From assembly GCA_002842285.1 (NCBI GenBank), contig PHCJ01000001.1, positions 1-64,000 on the forward strand: 64,000 bases of DNA. The letters run 5' to 3'. Position 1 is the stretch's first letter. Each line of letters begins with the position of its first letter. Positions 1 through 9,499 of the stretch are shown one piece after another. The notes beneath the pieces are model-generated. The model did not search any database. It was not told the origin of the DNA and worked only from the letters and a program-made list of their open reading frames with translations. The position numbers and the translations under genes are program-made. This stretch comes from Betaproteobacteria bacterium HGW-Betaproteobacteria-22. Lineage in GTDB: Bacteria; Pseudomonadota; Gammaproteobacteria; Burkholderiales; Methylophilaceae.

Positions 1-399
1 ACATGATTTTTTTTAAAAAATCTGATAGTCATTAATAAATAATTTCCACAGATCAATTCTGAAGCTAAATACAGAAGCTAAACGCTGACGCCGTAATTAC
101 CATCGAGAATGGTAAAGTACTCAACAAATCGCCAACCTCTACTCAAAATACCCGCATCCGAGATTTAGGTCAACATTACGCCTAACAAACATGTAGTAAA
201 GAACTCACAGGGCAGATCACCTACACCACAGCTAACACAGAGAGAAATTATTTTAAATCAATAAGTTATATTTTCGCCTCGCTCAAAACAAGACTTGTTC
301 CATGCATCATAAATTTACAATTCTTTACAATTAAGGATTCGCGGAAAGCGAGTACTCAAGATGAAGCATACCTGTACTGGTATTAGTTAGATAGTATCG
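1..399. other. Non-coding stretch with a possible gene tail
   Basis: No convincing gene. A short A/T palindrome lies at about 5-22. On the plus strand a 36-codon open stretch at about 72-185 (reads ...NADAVITIENGKVLNKS... and ends GQHYA-stop) is protein-like but has no start codon, so it may be the tail of a lost gene. The rest shows nothing recognisable and adjoins a decayed insertion sequence. Confidence 0.3.
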
Positions 400-1010
400 T
401 CACGAGATTAATGCCCACAAGGCGATGCAGCATATCTGTACTGCGGCAAGGAACGACGAGGTGCATTTTGCGTAGCGCGTTGCAACCCCGCGCCAGCCCT
501 TGAGGTGCAAAAAGGCATTTCAACCAAGTGCCGTAGTTGTGGGGTTCTTTGTCATATTTGCGTTGATTCTTTCTGTTTTACCTTGGTGAAATTTGCGTCT
601 GCACATCCTGTTTGATGATCTGCTCCACCATGGCATCGCTGTGTAGCCTTTGTCTGCTAATAAGTGCTCTGCTGTGATGCGCTCGATCAGCCTACAAGCT
701 TGGGTTCAAGCTGCAACGGCACCTGCTTTGACAAGTACTCGGATCGGCATGCCATGCGCATCCACGGTCAATTGCAGCTTGGTATTGAGCCACTTTTTGT
801 GCGCGCCATGTCTTGCTTGCCTCTTCTTGCGCCAGATGCATGCGGGTAAACCTTCATGTGGCTTGCTTCAAGCATCAGTCATCGTAATCCACACTATCAC
901 TAACTGCTCCAATAACTTGTCCCTGATTCGCTTATTGCGCCAGCGAGCGATTTTCTCCAACGGCTAATGCCTAGAGTGCTTTGGCTGCGCCAGATTCTGC
1001 CGTGGGGCGA
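400..1010 (-). pseudogene. Decayed IS5-family transposase
   Basis: Reading the minus strand through frameshifts and stops recovers typical IS5-family (IS427-like) DDE transposase pieces in the right order. These are an N-terminal FARW-like block near 910-970, a degraded block just after it that corresponds to the family's IDASHVKVHPH motif, then HKKWLNTKLQLTVDAHGMPI near 750-810, ITAEHLLADKGY near 645-690, the basic SPRKNRK block near 560, and WRGVATRYAK-SFLAAVQI near 430-500. At least three frame changes are needed to join them, so it cannot make active transposase. I could not define the element's inverted-repeat ends. It lies just downstream of the HipBA operon, which fits an accessory patch. 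Confidence 0.8.
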
Positions 1011-1084
1011 GCCTGGGCAATCAGGGATTCCAATGTTTTCGGTGTTCACGGGCGAGTGCAATTTTCATTGTTGGTCGCTCAATT

Positions 1085-2377
1085 TCAAATCAGTTCAAAG
1101 TCAGTAGCAATGGTGTTGGCGGTTGTAGTGTTTAAACCAGCATCCTTGGCAAATTGCTGCCAATCATCCAAAGCAGCTCGCACATCAGCCAGTAAATCAA
1201 GAGGGCGGCGAACGCCGAAGCGCTCAGCTTCTACAAGTAAATCAGCGCGCGTGATCCCGCTGAATTTACCGTTAACGCTCATCAAATGCTGGTAAGTCCA
1301 TTCCCCTTGAGGGTTATAGGCATGCGTTACATCATAAGCTGGGGCAAGCTCCCATGATCCGCCTTGCTTGAGACGGAAAGCAAAGTTCTTGGTGTGGTCG
1401 TCACAGTTTTTTGCCATGACATTAAATGCCATGCGGCGGAATGATTGACCGATAGCCTCGTCTCCCAGTTTGAGCCTAGCGATGGCCATGAATAGCTGTG
1501 CATAGGCATGGGTAGCGCGTTGCTTGTAGTCAAGGTGGTCTATGGCACAGAGCGTCTGCACGTGATGCTTGACCGTGCCTTTATCATTCACTTCACGGTC
1601 GAATCGGTGCGTCATGAAGTGGGCGCGTCCACTTTCTTCCAGTAACCGGCAAGGTGACATCTTAATGCCAGCAGCACTTGCCATCAGGTGATACGCGTAT
1701 TCAATCCGTCCATAATCCGCGCTTCCACCTAGCTCTGAATCTTTGCCAATACCATCAAATTTGAGTAGCCAATGCTCAAACCCTGGCGCTGCATCGAACT
1801 GACCGCTACGAATTTGGTTGGTTTGTGGGTTCCAAGTAACGACCGCTTTTGCGCGTGCGCCGCCAGCGGAAGTGCCAACCCGGATAATATTGGCGAGCGC
1901 TGCCTGTGCTTTCACATCGCCAGAAAGATCGCCATGTATGACCATACGGGCGGCTTCTACCAGATTTTTCATTTCCAGCGGTTCCGCACTTTCACGGTGA
2001 GCGCCACGCGCGGGTTTAAATTCCAATGCACCCATCCCACGCTTACCCATATAGGCTAGACGATCAAGTGTGGTGATGGCGCGTTTCTCTAAACCTTTGC
2101 GGGACATCCAGGCATCAATGAGCGCATTGCCGAAGTCGTCGGGTAAGGCGTCAGCGATTAGACCCGGTAGCCTTTTGTAGCCTGGCTCAGAAAGATCAGC
2201 GAAGGCAAATGTCGTGCGAGAGTCATCTAGCGGCATGGTGAGCGGCGCCAATTCGATGCCACGTCTCCGCCATGCTGGATCATAAGCAAACACGTAACAG
2301 CCCAAACGCGGGTCTGGTGCCACAGCACCAACACGCTCACCCCAGATACGAACTTCAATGACGGGTATATCCATCAA
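1085..2377 (-). CDS. hipA: HipA-family serine/threonine kinase toxin
   Basis: 430 residues, full length for the HipA family. In E. coli the HipA kinase phosphorylates glutamyl-tRNA synthetase and causes growth arrest; other family members have other targets, so the target here is open. An N-terminal HipA_N region (about 5-110, with PGLIADALPDDFGN at 71-84) is followed by the kinase core: GTSAGGARAK near 168-177, the ATP-contact lysine in LLKF (about 206), the catalytic loop NCDDHTKN (324-331, D326 as base) and the metal-binding AYDV aspartate (about 349). The start overlaps the hipB stop by 4 bases, so the two are translationally coupled. All key residues are present, so it is probably active. 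Confidence 0.9.
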   Translation of the reverse strand: MMDIPVIEVRIWGERVGAVAPDPRLGCYVFAYDPAWRRRGIELAPLTMPLDDSRTTFAFADLSEPGYKRLPGLIADALPDDFGNALIDAWMSRKGLEKRAITTLDRLAYMGKRGMGALEFKPARGAHRESAEPLEMKNLVEAARMVIHGDLSGDVKAQAALANIIRVGTSAGGARAKAVVTWNPQTNQIRSGQFDAAPGFEHWLLKFDGIGKDSELGGSADYGRIEYAYHLMASAAGIKMSPCRLLEESGRAHFMTHRFDREVNDKGTVKHHVQTLCAIDHLDYKQRATHAYAQLFMAIARLKLGDEAIGQSFRRMAFNVMAKNCDDHTKNFAFRLKQGGSWELAPAYDVTHAYNPQGEWTYQHLMSVNGKFSGITRADLLVEAERFGVRRPLDLLADVRAALDDWQQFAKDAGLNTTTANTIATDFELI

Positions 2378-2694
2378 TTTTCTTTCGGTGACTTGATGCT
2401 ACGTCGTGCGCGCTGCGGTGCCTTGGGTTGGCGTAATAAATCGAGTGGATTGATGCTGGTTTCCGGGGCAAGTATGTCTATTCCTTGTAGATATTCCAGT
2501 GCTTTCAACACACGTAACAGGGTTTCCACAGTTGATCCCCGCCCAGCTTCAAGGTTGCGCAGGGCTCTTTCTGAGACACCGGCCTTCTCAGCGGTGGTGC
2601 GCTGATCAAGGTTACGGTTAAGACGTAGACGACGTAATCGTTTCCCTAGTACGGCCTGAAGCTCTTCCGGTGTGTTGAATAAAAGTGTGTTCAT
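2374..2694 (-). CDS. hipB: HipB-like XRE-family antitoxin
   Basis: 106 residues with a Cro/C1-type helix-turn-helix at about 15-66 (LRLNRNLDQRTTAEKAGVSE, then the recognition-helix region ALRNLEAGRGS), followed by a basic Arg/Lys-rich tail ending SIKSPKEN. In HipBA systems this protein neutralises HipA and represses the operon as a dimer. It is first in the operon, and its stop overlaps the hipA start by 4 bases. The upstream DNA carries repeated operator-like sites, the nearest only 2 bases from the start codon, consistent with autorepression. Confidence 0.88.
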   Translation of the reverse strand: MNTLLFNTPEELQAVLGKRLRRLRLNRNLDQRTTAEKAGVSERALRNLEAGRGSTVETLLRVLKALEYLQGIDILAPETSINPLDLLRQPKAPQRARRSIKSPKEN

Positions 2695-2847
2695 TAGGTA
2701 AATATGTGCCTTTTATTATATTTTATAGCAATTAAGCGGCCATTATATACCTAATTTTTGGGAAGTTAAATTTATTTCATTAAGTGGCATATTGATACCT
2801 ATTAACTTACCATTTAATTATAAGAGGTATAGATATGCCTTTTATTA
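2693..2847 (-). promoter_or_regulatory. Candidate HipB operator repeats upstream of hipBA
   Basis: Three related 15-base sites lie in the hipB upstream region: AGGTAAATATGTGCC (2697-2711), GGCATATTGATACCT (2786-2800, opposite orientation) and AGGTATAGATATGCC (2825-2839). The second and third form an inverted repeat matching at 13 of 15 bases. The first and third are direct repeats that continue alike as TTTTATTA. Outer ATTAGGTA (2693-2700) and TACCTAAT (2748-2755) also pair. Known HipB proteins bind several spaced palindromes in their own promoter; assignment here is inferred from position and repetition. Confidence 0.55.
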
Positions 2848-2849
2848 GG

Positions 2850-2960
2850 TTAAATTTGTACTGCTCTATCAGAGAGTTTATACGGAACGCTTTTTCTTAC
2901 TTCTACCAGCCAGGCTCCGAAGTCTTCTTCAGAACGCAATATGCGACGAGGTCGGCAGGT
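2850..2960 (-). pseudogene. C-terminal fragment of an unidentified protein
   Basis: A minus-strand open stretch with no start codon ends at a TAA (2850-2852) and reads RPRRILRSEEDFGAWLVEV, then RKSVPYKLSDRAVQI. The pattern of a basic/Pro stretch, I-L-x-S-E-E-D and a short amphipathic helix resembles the C-terminal tail of large P-loop ATPases such as BREX BrxC, but the similarity is short and from memory. No upstream part of such a gene is visible, so this is a relic. The rest of the 2695-3085 gap shows nothing else. Confidence 0.3.
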
Positions 2961-3085
2961 GTCCTGAATTTTGTGTGGATATCAGATCACGACTAAATTA
3001 TTGGTGTATTGTGTGTTGAATTATTGAAGGAGCTAGTAAATTTTTTGCTTACACCCCTGTTTACCTCTTGATCGCCAGAAAGACA

Positions 3086-3117
3086 AAAGGCTCACAGTCG
3101 TTAAACTGTAAGCCTTT
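3086..3117 (-). terminator. Terminator hairpin downstream of tRNA-Arg
   Basis: Arms AAAGGCT-c-ACAGT (3086-3098) and ACTGT-a-AGCCTTT (3105-3117) pair with one mismatch around a 6-base loop. Read on the minus strand the stem is followed by a T-rich run (TTTTGTCTTT). It lies just past the 3' end of tRNA-Arg, as expected for the end of that transcript. Confidence 0.7.
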
Positions 3118-3125
3118 GTTTTATA

Positions 3126-3202
3126 TGGTGCGCCCGAAGAGATTCGAACTCCTGACCCCTTGGTTCGTAGCCAAGTACTCTATCCAGCTGAGCTACGGGC
3201 GC
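3126..3202 (-). tRNA. tRNA-Arg (anticodon ACG)
   Basis: A 77-base cloverleaf including encoded CCA. The acceptor stem GCGCCCG pairs with CGGGCGC, the D arm is AGCTCAGCTGGATAGAGT, the anticodon loop reads CTACGAA with anticodon ACG, and the T arm contains GTTCGAATC. Discriminator A and CCA are at 3126-3129. It reads CGN arginine codons after A34 deamination to inosine. It follows the truncated tRNA-Ser on the same strand by about 66 bases and precedes a hairpin terminator. Confidence 0.97.
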
Positions 3203-3268
3203 GTAAGGCGTGCATTATACTAGAACTTAAATAATATGCCAGTTAAATATGACGCTCACGTATAAAAC

Positions 3269-3336
3269 TGGCGGAGAGCGAGGGATTGTATGCTTCCTTA
3301 GCAGGGAAGTGCCTTCGACCACTCGGCCAGCTCTCC
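3269..3336 (-). tRNA. Truncated tRNA-Ser (anticodon GCT), probable pseudo-tRNA
   Basis: The 5' half is a normal tRNA-Ser(GCU): acceptor GGAGAGC, D arm TGGCCGAGTGGTCGAAGGC, anticodon arm CTTCC-CTGCTAAG-GAAG. The 3' acceptor strand GCTCTCC-G-CCA is also intact. Between them GCATAC runs straight into AATCCCTC, so the long serine variable arm and the 5' strand and loop start of the T arm are missing. Total length is 68 bases, where about 90 is normal for this tRNA. Without its T arm it is unlikely to function; an assembly error is the alternative. Stems were checked by eye. Confidence 0.75.
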
Positions 3337-3424
3337 GTTTATTTCTAAATACACTTGTTACGAGGGCGTGATAGTACGCTAAACGCCTCTAAAAATCAAT
3401 GTCTAACACGACGTAAATTTTAAA

Positions 3425-4651
3425 TTACTCGGCATCTAATTCAAACGCTTTGTGTAGCACACGTACTGCTAACTCCAGGTATTTTTCATCTACGACGACT
3501 GCGATTTTAATTTCTGACGTAGAAATCATTTGAATGTTAATGCCTTCTTCTGCCAAGGTGCGGAACATTTGGCTGGCAATGCCAACGTGTGAGCGCATGC
3601 CAACACCAACAACAGAAACCTTGGCAATTTTGTCATCTCCGCTAATTTCTCTTGCACCGATATGGCCTTGCACCTTATCTCGCAAGATGTTAAGGGCTTT
3701 ATTCATCTCGTTTTTGTGTACCGTGAACGTGAAATCGGTTGTGCCGTCAGCGCCGGTATTTTGAATAATCATGTCGACATCGACGTTCGCTTCGGCCACG
3801 GGGCCTAAAATTTGATAAGCAATGCCTGGTTTATCAGGTACGCCTAATACAGTAATTTTGGCTTCGTCACGGTTAAAGGCGATGCCTGATATAACGGGTT
3901 GTTCCATCGTGTTTTCTTCCTCAAATGTGATTAGCGTACCTTCAGTTTCATCTTCAAAGCTGGATAGCACGCGCAATTTAACTTTATATTTACCCGCAAA
4001 CTCTACTGAGCGGATTTGCAAAACCTTGCTACCCTGTGAGGCAAGTTCCAGCATTTCTTCAAAGGTGATTTTGTTTAGGCGACGCGCCTCAGGCACTACG
4101 CGAGGGTCGGTGGTGTAGACGCCGTCAACGTCCGTATAGATCTGGCACTCATCAGCTTTAAGTGCCGCAGCTAGTGCTACACCTGTGGTGTCCGATCCAC
4201 CGCGACCCAGTGTTGTGATGTTGCCGTTGGCATCTACGCCCTGAAAGCCTGCCACAACAACCACATAGCCATTATCAAGGTCTTGTTTGATATTGCTCTC
4301 ATCTATGTTCAGGATACGCGCTTTGGTGAATGCATTGTCGGTGAGTATCTTGACTTGCGTACCTGTGTAACTTTTGGCTTTAATGCCAAGCTCCATGAGT
4401 GCAAGCGCTGTCATGCCAATGGTGACTTGCTCGCCGGTTGAAACCATAACGTCCAGTTCGCGTGGGTCGGGGTCGGTCATGATCTCTTTAGCGAGGCTGA
4501 TCAATCGATTTGTTTCGCCAGACATGGCAGAGACCACCACGACTATTTTATGCCCAAGCGCTTTGTAACGGGCAACGCGTGCTGCAAGGTTTTTAATGCG
4601 TTCAGGGTTGGCGACAGAAGTGCCGCCGTATTTTTGTACTATGAGTGCCAT
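3425..4651 (-). CDS. lysC: Aspartate kinase
   Basis: 408 residues, the size of the feedback-regulated aspartokinase of most non-enteric bacteria. It phosphorylates L-aspartate, the first step to lysine, threonine, methionine and diaminopimelate. The kinase domain (about 1-245) starts with the KYGGTSV motif at 7-13 and contains VSTGEQ and TLGRGGSDTTG; two C-terminal ACT domains follow (about 263-405), including VPDKPGIAYQ and SVVGVGMRSHVG. In related species an internal start yields a separate regulatory beta subunit; MEQPVISGIAF is a plausible internal start here. Monocistronic by position, with the repeat element at 4667-4820 upstream. Confidence 0.97.
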   Translation of the reverse strand: MALIVQKYGGTSVANPERIKNLAARVARYKALGHKIVVVVSAMSGETNRLISLAKEIMTDPDPRELDVMVSTGEQVTIGMTALALMELGIKAKSYTGTQVKILTDNAFTKARILNIDESNIKQDLDNGYVVVVAGFQGVDANGNITTLGRGGSDTTGVALAAALKADECQIYTDVDGVYTTDPRVVPEARRLNKITFEEMLELASQGSKVLQIRSVEFAGKYKVKLRVLSSFEDETEGTLITFEEENTMEQPVISGIAFNRDEAKITVLGVPDKPGIAYQILGPVAEANVDVDMIIQNTGADGTTDFTFTVHKNEMNKALNILRDKVQGHIGAREISGDDKIAKVSVVGVGMRSHVGIASQMFRTLAEEGINIQMISTSEIKIAVVVDEKYLELAVRVLHKAFELDAE

Positions 4652-4666
4652 GATTAAATCTTAAGT

Positions 4667-4820
4667 TTTAGCCACAGATAAACACAGAGATACAAGGATG
4701 AAAACATAAAACAATTATATATCTCTGTAATAAATGCAGCGCTATTAAAAAAATCACTTCAAAACCAATAAACGCCAGCCATCAGTTATCTGTGTTTATC
4801 CGTGTTTATCTGTGGCTAAA
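4667..4820. repeat. Inverted-repeat element between alaS and lysC
   Basis: The left arm TTTAGCCACAGATAAACACA... (4667-4692) is the reverse complement, with one internal gap, of the right arm at 4787-4820 (ATCTGTGTTTATCCGTGTTT then ATCTGTGGCTAAA). The spacer is AT-rich, with no gene. The right arm supplies the alaS stop codon. A close relative lies at 61576-61681 beside ribF, so this is a dispersed repeat family in this genome. Function unknown; transcripts could fold into a long stem. Confidence 0.75.
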
Positions 4821-7452
4821 TGAGTTTTTCCTTTACCCAATTTTCTACGCTCGCGAGTGCTTTGGGAAGCTGGCCGGCATCCGTACCGCCTGCCATTGCC
4901 ATATCAGGCTTTCCTCCGCCCTTCCCTCCAACCTGTGCCGCTACAAAATTGACAAGCTCACCAGCTTTGACCTTGCTGATTAAGTCTGGCGTCACACCGG
5001 CAGCCAGGCTTACTTTGCCTTCATTGGTGCTTGCCAGGACAATTGCCGCAGATTTTAATTTATCCTTTAGCTTATCCATTGTTTCGCGCAGCGTGTTTGC
5101 GTCAGCTCCTTCAAGTGTTGCAGCCAACACGTTAACACCTGATATATCAATCGCCTGCAGTGCCAGGTCGTCTCCACGTGACGCTGCCAATTTGCCTTTT
5201 ACCGCTGCAATTTCGCGTTCTAGACGATGCACCTGGTCGAGCAGCGTGCCGACACGAGTAGGCACTTCGGAAGGCAAAACCTTTAATGTGCCAGCTACGC
5301 CCCCTAGGGTGGCTTCCATATCCTGCATGTAATGCAGTGCATTTTCGCCTGTTACGGCCTCTATACGACGCACACCTGAAGCAACGCCACCCTCTGCTGT
5401 GATGGTAAATAAACCAATATCTCCGGTACGGCTTACATGGGTGCCGCCACATAGCTCTCGACTTGAGCCAATATCCAGCACACGCACTTCATCACCGTAT
5501 TTTTCGCCAAACAGCATCAATGCGCCCGTCTTTTGTGCAGATTCGATATCCATGACACGCGCCTGTGTGGCAACATTGGCCAGTATCTCGGCATTGACAA
5601 TCGCTTCTACCCTTCGAATCTCATCGTTGGTCATTGGCGCGTTATGCACAAAGTCAAAGCGTGTTTTTCCGGCATCTACTAACGAACCTTTTTGCTGCAC
5701 ATGCTCACCCAACACTTCACGCAGTGCTTTATGCATGAGGTGGGTTGCAGAATGGTTGCGCATGGTACTGACACGCACACTCAGGTTGACATTGGCCTGA
5801 ATGGAGTCGCCTACAGTTAATGTGCCTGTTTTCAGCGTACCGTGATGCCCAAACACCGCCGCCTGTATTTTTTGAGTGTCTTCAACTGCAAAAATGCCGT
5901 TACTACTCCTGATGATGCCGCTATCGCCAATTTGCCCACCTGACTCAGCGTAGAAAGGTGTATTGTCCAAAACAATGACACCTTGATCACCTTCGTTGAG
6001 TTGTTGAACTGCCTGACTGTCTTTGTAGAGTGCAAGCACTGTGCCAGTAGTTTCCAGCTTTTCATAGCCATGAAAAGCGGTTTGACTACCGGTATATTCA
6101 AGGTTGGCTGCCATCTTGAATTTGCCCGCTGAGCGCGCCTGCTCTTTTTGGCGGGCCATGGCTGCGTCAAATGCAGCGGTATCCACGATGACATTGCGTT
6201 CGCGGCAGATATCTGCCGTTAAATCCAGCGGAAACCCGTAGGTGTCATGGAGTTTAAATGCAGTTTCACCGTTAAAAATACCTTTGGTGTTGGTTAGCTC
6301 GGCTTCTAATATCGACATGCCGTTGTCAATGGTCTCAAAGAAGCGGTCTTCTTCAAGTTTGAGCATGTCGGTGATGCTTGACCGGTAGGTGAACAGTTCA
6401 GGATAAGCTTCACCCATAGCTGAAACCAGATCTGGCACAATTTTGTGGAAGAATGCACTGCGCACACCGAGTTTGTAGCCATGGCGTATTGCACGGCGAA
6501 TGATACGGCGCAATACATAGCCGCGACCCTCGTTCCCGGGAATGACGCCATCCGCAATCAGGAATGCGCAGGCGCGGATATGGTCGGCTAGTACTTTTAA
6601 GCTTGGGCTATTGAGGTCACCGGTGCTGGTTTCACGCGCGGCCGCCTGGATCAGTTTTTGAAACAGGTCTATTTCATAATTGGCATGTACATGCTGCAAT
6701 ACGGCAGAGATGCGCTCTAAGCCCATACCCGTGTCGACAGAGGGTTTGGGCAGAGGGTGCATCACGCCCGCCTCATCGCGGTTGTACTGCATAAACACGT
6801 TGTTCCAGATTTCAATGAAGCGGTCGCCATCCTCATCCGGGCTGCCGGGAGGGCCGCCAAAATGATGGTCGCCATGGTCGTAGAAGATTTCGGTACAAGG
6901 TCCACAAGGCCCTGTGTCGCCCATCATCCAGAAGTTATCAGACGCGTAGCGCGCACCTTTATTATCGCCGATTCGGATAATGCGTTCTGCGGGTACGCCT
7001 ATGGTGTTATGCCAAATGTCATAGGCTTCATCGTCTTCAGCGTAAACAGTGACGGTTAGCTTGTCTTGAGGTAATTTGAATACTTCCGTCAGGAGTTCCC
7101 ATGCATATTTGATGGCATCTTCTTTGAAGTAGTCGCCAAAACTGAAGTTGCCCAGCATTTCAAAAAATGTGTGGTGACGTGCTGTGTAACCCACGTTTTC
7201 AAGGTCGTTGTGTTTTCCACCTGCGCGCACGCATTTTTGGCTAGAGGTGGCGCGTGTATAGGAACGTTTATCAAAGCCCAAGAATACATCCTTGAATTGA
7301 TTCATCCCGGCATTGGTGAATAGCAGCGTTGGGTCGCCATGCGGAACGAGCGGGCTGGAGCTGACCACTTCATGGCCTTTGGAGGCGAAAAAATCAAGAA
7401 AAGCTTGGCGAATTTCGTTGCTGCTTGGGTTGTTGCTTAATTGAATTGTCAT
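4816..7452 (-). CDS. alaS: Alanyl-tRNA synthetase
   Basis: About 878 residues, normal for bacterial AlaRS. It charges tRNA-Ala and edits mischarged Ser/Gly. The class II core (about 1-250) opens with [20 protein letters not shown] and contains [13 protein letters not shown] and the GxGLER-type motif TGMGLERIS. The editing domain carries the zinc ligands HSATHL and CGGTHV, and a C-terminal oligomerisation (C-Ala) region with [15 protein letters not shown] follows. I take ATG 7450-7452 (MTIQLSNN) as start. The frame stays open upstream to 7503, but that would overlap recX and exceeds family length. The stop codon lies inside a repeat element. Confidence 0.97.
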   Translation of the reverse strand: MTIQLSNNPSSNEIRQAFLDFFASKGHEVVSSSPLVPHGDPTLLFTNAGMNQFKDVFLGFDKRSYTRATSSQKCVRAGGKHNDLENVGYTARHHTFFEMLGNFSFGDYFKEDAIKYAWELLTEVFKLPQDKLTVTVYAEDDEAYDIWHNTIGVPAERIIRIGDNKGARYASDNFWMMGDTGPCGPCTEIFYDHGDHHFGGPPGSPDEDGDRFIEIWNNVFMQYNRDEAGVMHPLPKPSVDTGMGLERISAVLQHVHANYEIDLFQKLIQAAARETSTGDLNSPSLKVLADHIRACAFLIADGVIPGNEGRGYVLRRIIRRAIRHGYKLGVRSAFFHKIVPDLVSAMGEAYPELFTYRSSITDMLKLEEDRFFETIDNGMSILEAELTNTKGIFNGETAFKLHDTYGFPLDLTADICRERNVIVDTAAFDAAMARQKEQARSAGKFKMAANLEYTGSQTAFHGYEKLETTGTVLALYKDSQAVQQLNEGDQGVIVLDNTPFYAESGGQIGDSGIIRSSNGIFAVEDTQKIQAAVFGHHGTLKTGTLTVGDSIQANVNLSVRVSTMRNHSATHLMHKALREVLGEHVQQKGSLVDAGKTRFDFVHNAPMTNDEIRRVEAIVNAEILANVATQARVMDIESAQKTGALMLFGEKYGDEVRVLDIGSSRELCGGTHVSRTGDIGLFTITAEGGVASGVRRIEAVTGENALHYMQDMEATLGGVAGTLKVLPSEVPTRVGTLLDQVHRLEREIAAVKGKLAASRGDDLALQAIDISGVNVLAATLEGADANTLRETMDKLKDKLKSAAIVLASTNEGKVSLAAGVTPDLISKVKAGELVNFVAAQVGGKGGGKPDMAMAGGTDAGQLPKALASVENWVKEKLI

Positions 7453-7471
7453 AAAATTTAGTTTGAAGTCT

Positions 7472-7939
7472 TTAATCGTTTTCTGCTTGGCTGGCGACAG
7501 CACTTAATACTTTTTTAATCATTTCAAAGCCAAACCCTCGGCCTTGTAAAAATCTTGCTTGCTTTGCCCACGCATCTCTTGTGGCAGGTGGCGCTTTAAA
7601 TTTCTTACGCCAGACTTCACATGCGTTATCAAATTCCGAAATTTTGACTTGTGCAATAGCGTTGCTAACTAGCTCATCTGCAATGCCTTTTTCGCGCAAT
7701 TCATGTGCAATTTTGGCGCTGCCAAATTTTGACTGCCTTGCCTGTATGATTTGCTCAGTAAATCGCGCATCTGAAAGCCAGCCCCGCGCTTTAAAATCTT
7801 CCAGCAGCGCAGGAACATCATCGGACGCCTCTGCATACTTGCTAAGTTTCCGGCCAAGTTCGGTATAAGAATACTCGCGCTTTGCAAGGTATTCCAAAGC
7901 ACGCTGGCGTAATGATTTTGCTGGCGGTTCTATTGCCAA
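7472..7939 (-). CDS. recX: Regulatory protein RecX
   Basis: 155 residues with the three-helix-repeat pattern of Rec[21 protein letters not shown], then [20 protein letters not shown], then [15 protein letters not shown]. RecX binds RecA and limits filament extension on single-stranded DNA. It begins 6 bases after the recA stop on the same strand, the classic recA-recX arrangement, so it is probably made by read-through of the recA transcript. alaS follows 20 bases later. Confidence 0.95.
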   Translation of the reverse strand: MAIEPPAKSLRQRALEYLAKREYSYTELGRKLSKYAEASDDVPALLEDFKARGWLSDARFTEQIIQARQSKFGSAKIAHELREKGIADELVSNAIAQVKISEFDNACEVWRKKFKAPPATRDAWAKQARFLQGRGFGFEMIKKVLSAVASQAEND

Positions 7940-7945
7940 TTCTTA

Positions 7946-8974
<1,029 letters not shown>

Positions 8975-9190
8975 TGGTTTTTACCTTTATTTTTAAGTGC
9001 TTAAAATAGCTGACAATTATTCCATAAATTCCAGTTTAACGTAAGCACCATCACTCGTTATGCGTATTATTTATGTGTAAATCTGATGATTCGTGAGCAA
9101 GCTAATGGATATGCGCATTTTGTTGTCAACGAACATGGTTTTTTAGCGTTATGTAATCGCGTACAGTGGATTTAGTTTAGGAGATTGATG

Positions 9191-9499
9191 ATGAAATTAT
9201 TACATTCAGCTTTATTGGCATTCACGCTAGGGTTAGCCGCGGCGACTGGCGCTCAGGCGCGAGATTCATTCAGTGTGACTATCAATGCAGGTGGTCACGG
9301 GCATCACGCTTATCCTGTGGCAACACATTACGTGGTACCTGTGCATCATCCAGCAGCTTATTATCAGCCGCATCGTGTGCATTATGCGCCGGTACACGTT
9401 CAAACGTACAGATACGCGCCCAAGCATAATTTTAGGGCACAAAGGCATTATCAGCACCATTACCATCAGCATCAACAGCGCCATGGCAGACATCATTAG
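9191..9499 (+). CDS. Secreted histidine-rich small protein
   Basis: 102 residues. A signal peptide (MKLLHSALLAFTLGLAAATG, cleavage likely after AQA) is followed by a mature part dominated by His, Tyr, Pro and Gln, ending in a His/Gln/Arg run (YQHHYHQHQQRHGRHH). I know no family for certain; His clusters suggest periplasmic Ni, Zn or Cu binding, which is inference. An AGGAGA Shine-Dalgarno at 9179-9184 sits 6 bases before ATG 9191; ATG 9188 and TTG 9185 are in frame but too close to it. The gene converges on pncC, overlapping its end by 4 bases. Confidence 0.75.
   Translation: MKLLHSALLAFTLGLAAATGAQARDSFSVTINAGGHGHHAYPVATHYVVPVHHPAAYYQPHRVHYAPVHVQTYRYAPKHNFRAQRHYQHHYHQHQQRHGRHH

Noticed and set aside
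4820-5332. 170-codon plus-strand frame inside alaS
   Set aside because: Shadow frame antisense to a certain gene; Ser/Thr/Pro-rich composition typical of such shadows.
8975-9060. LexA/SOS box upstream of recA
   Set aside because: No CTGT-N8-ACAG or close variant could be read in the upstream bases; CTG and CAG triplets there are spaced wrongly.
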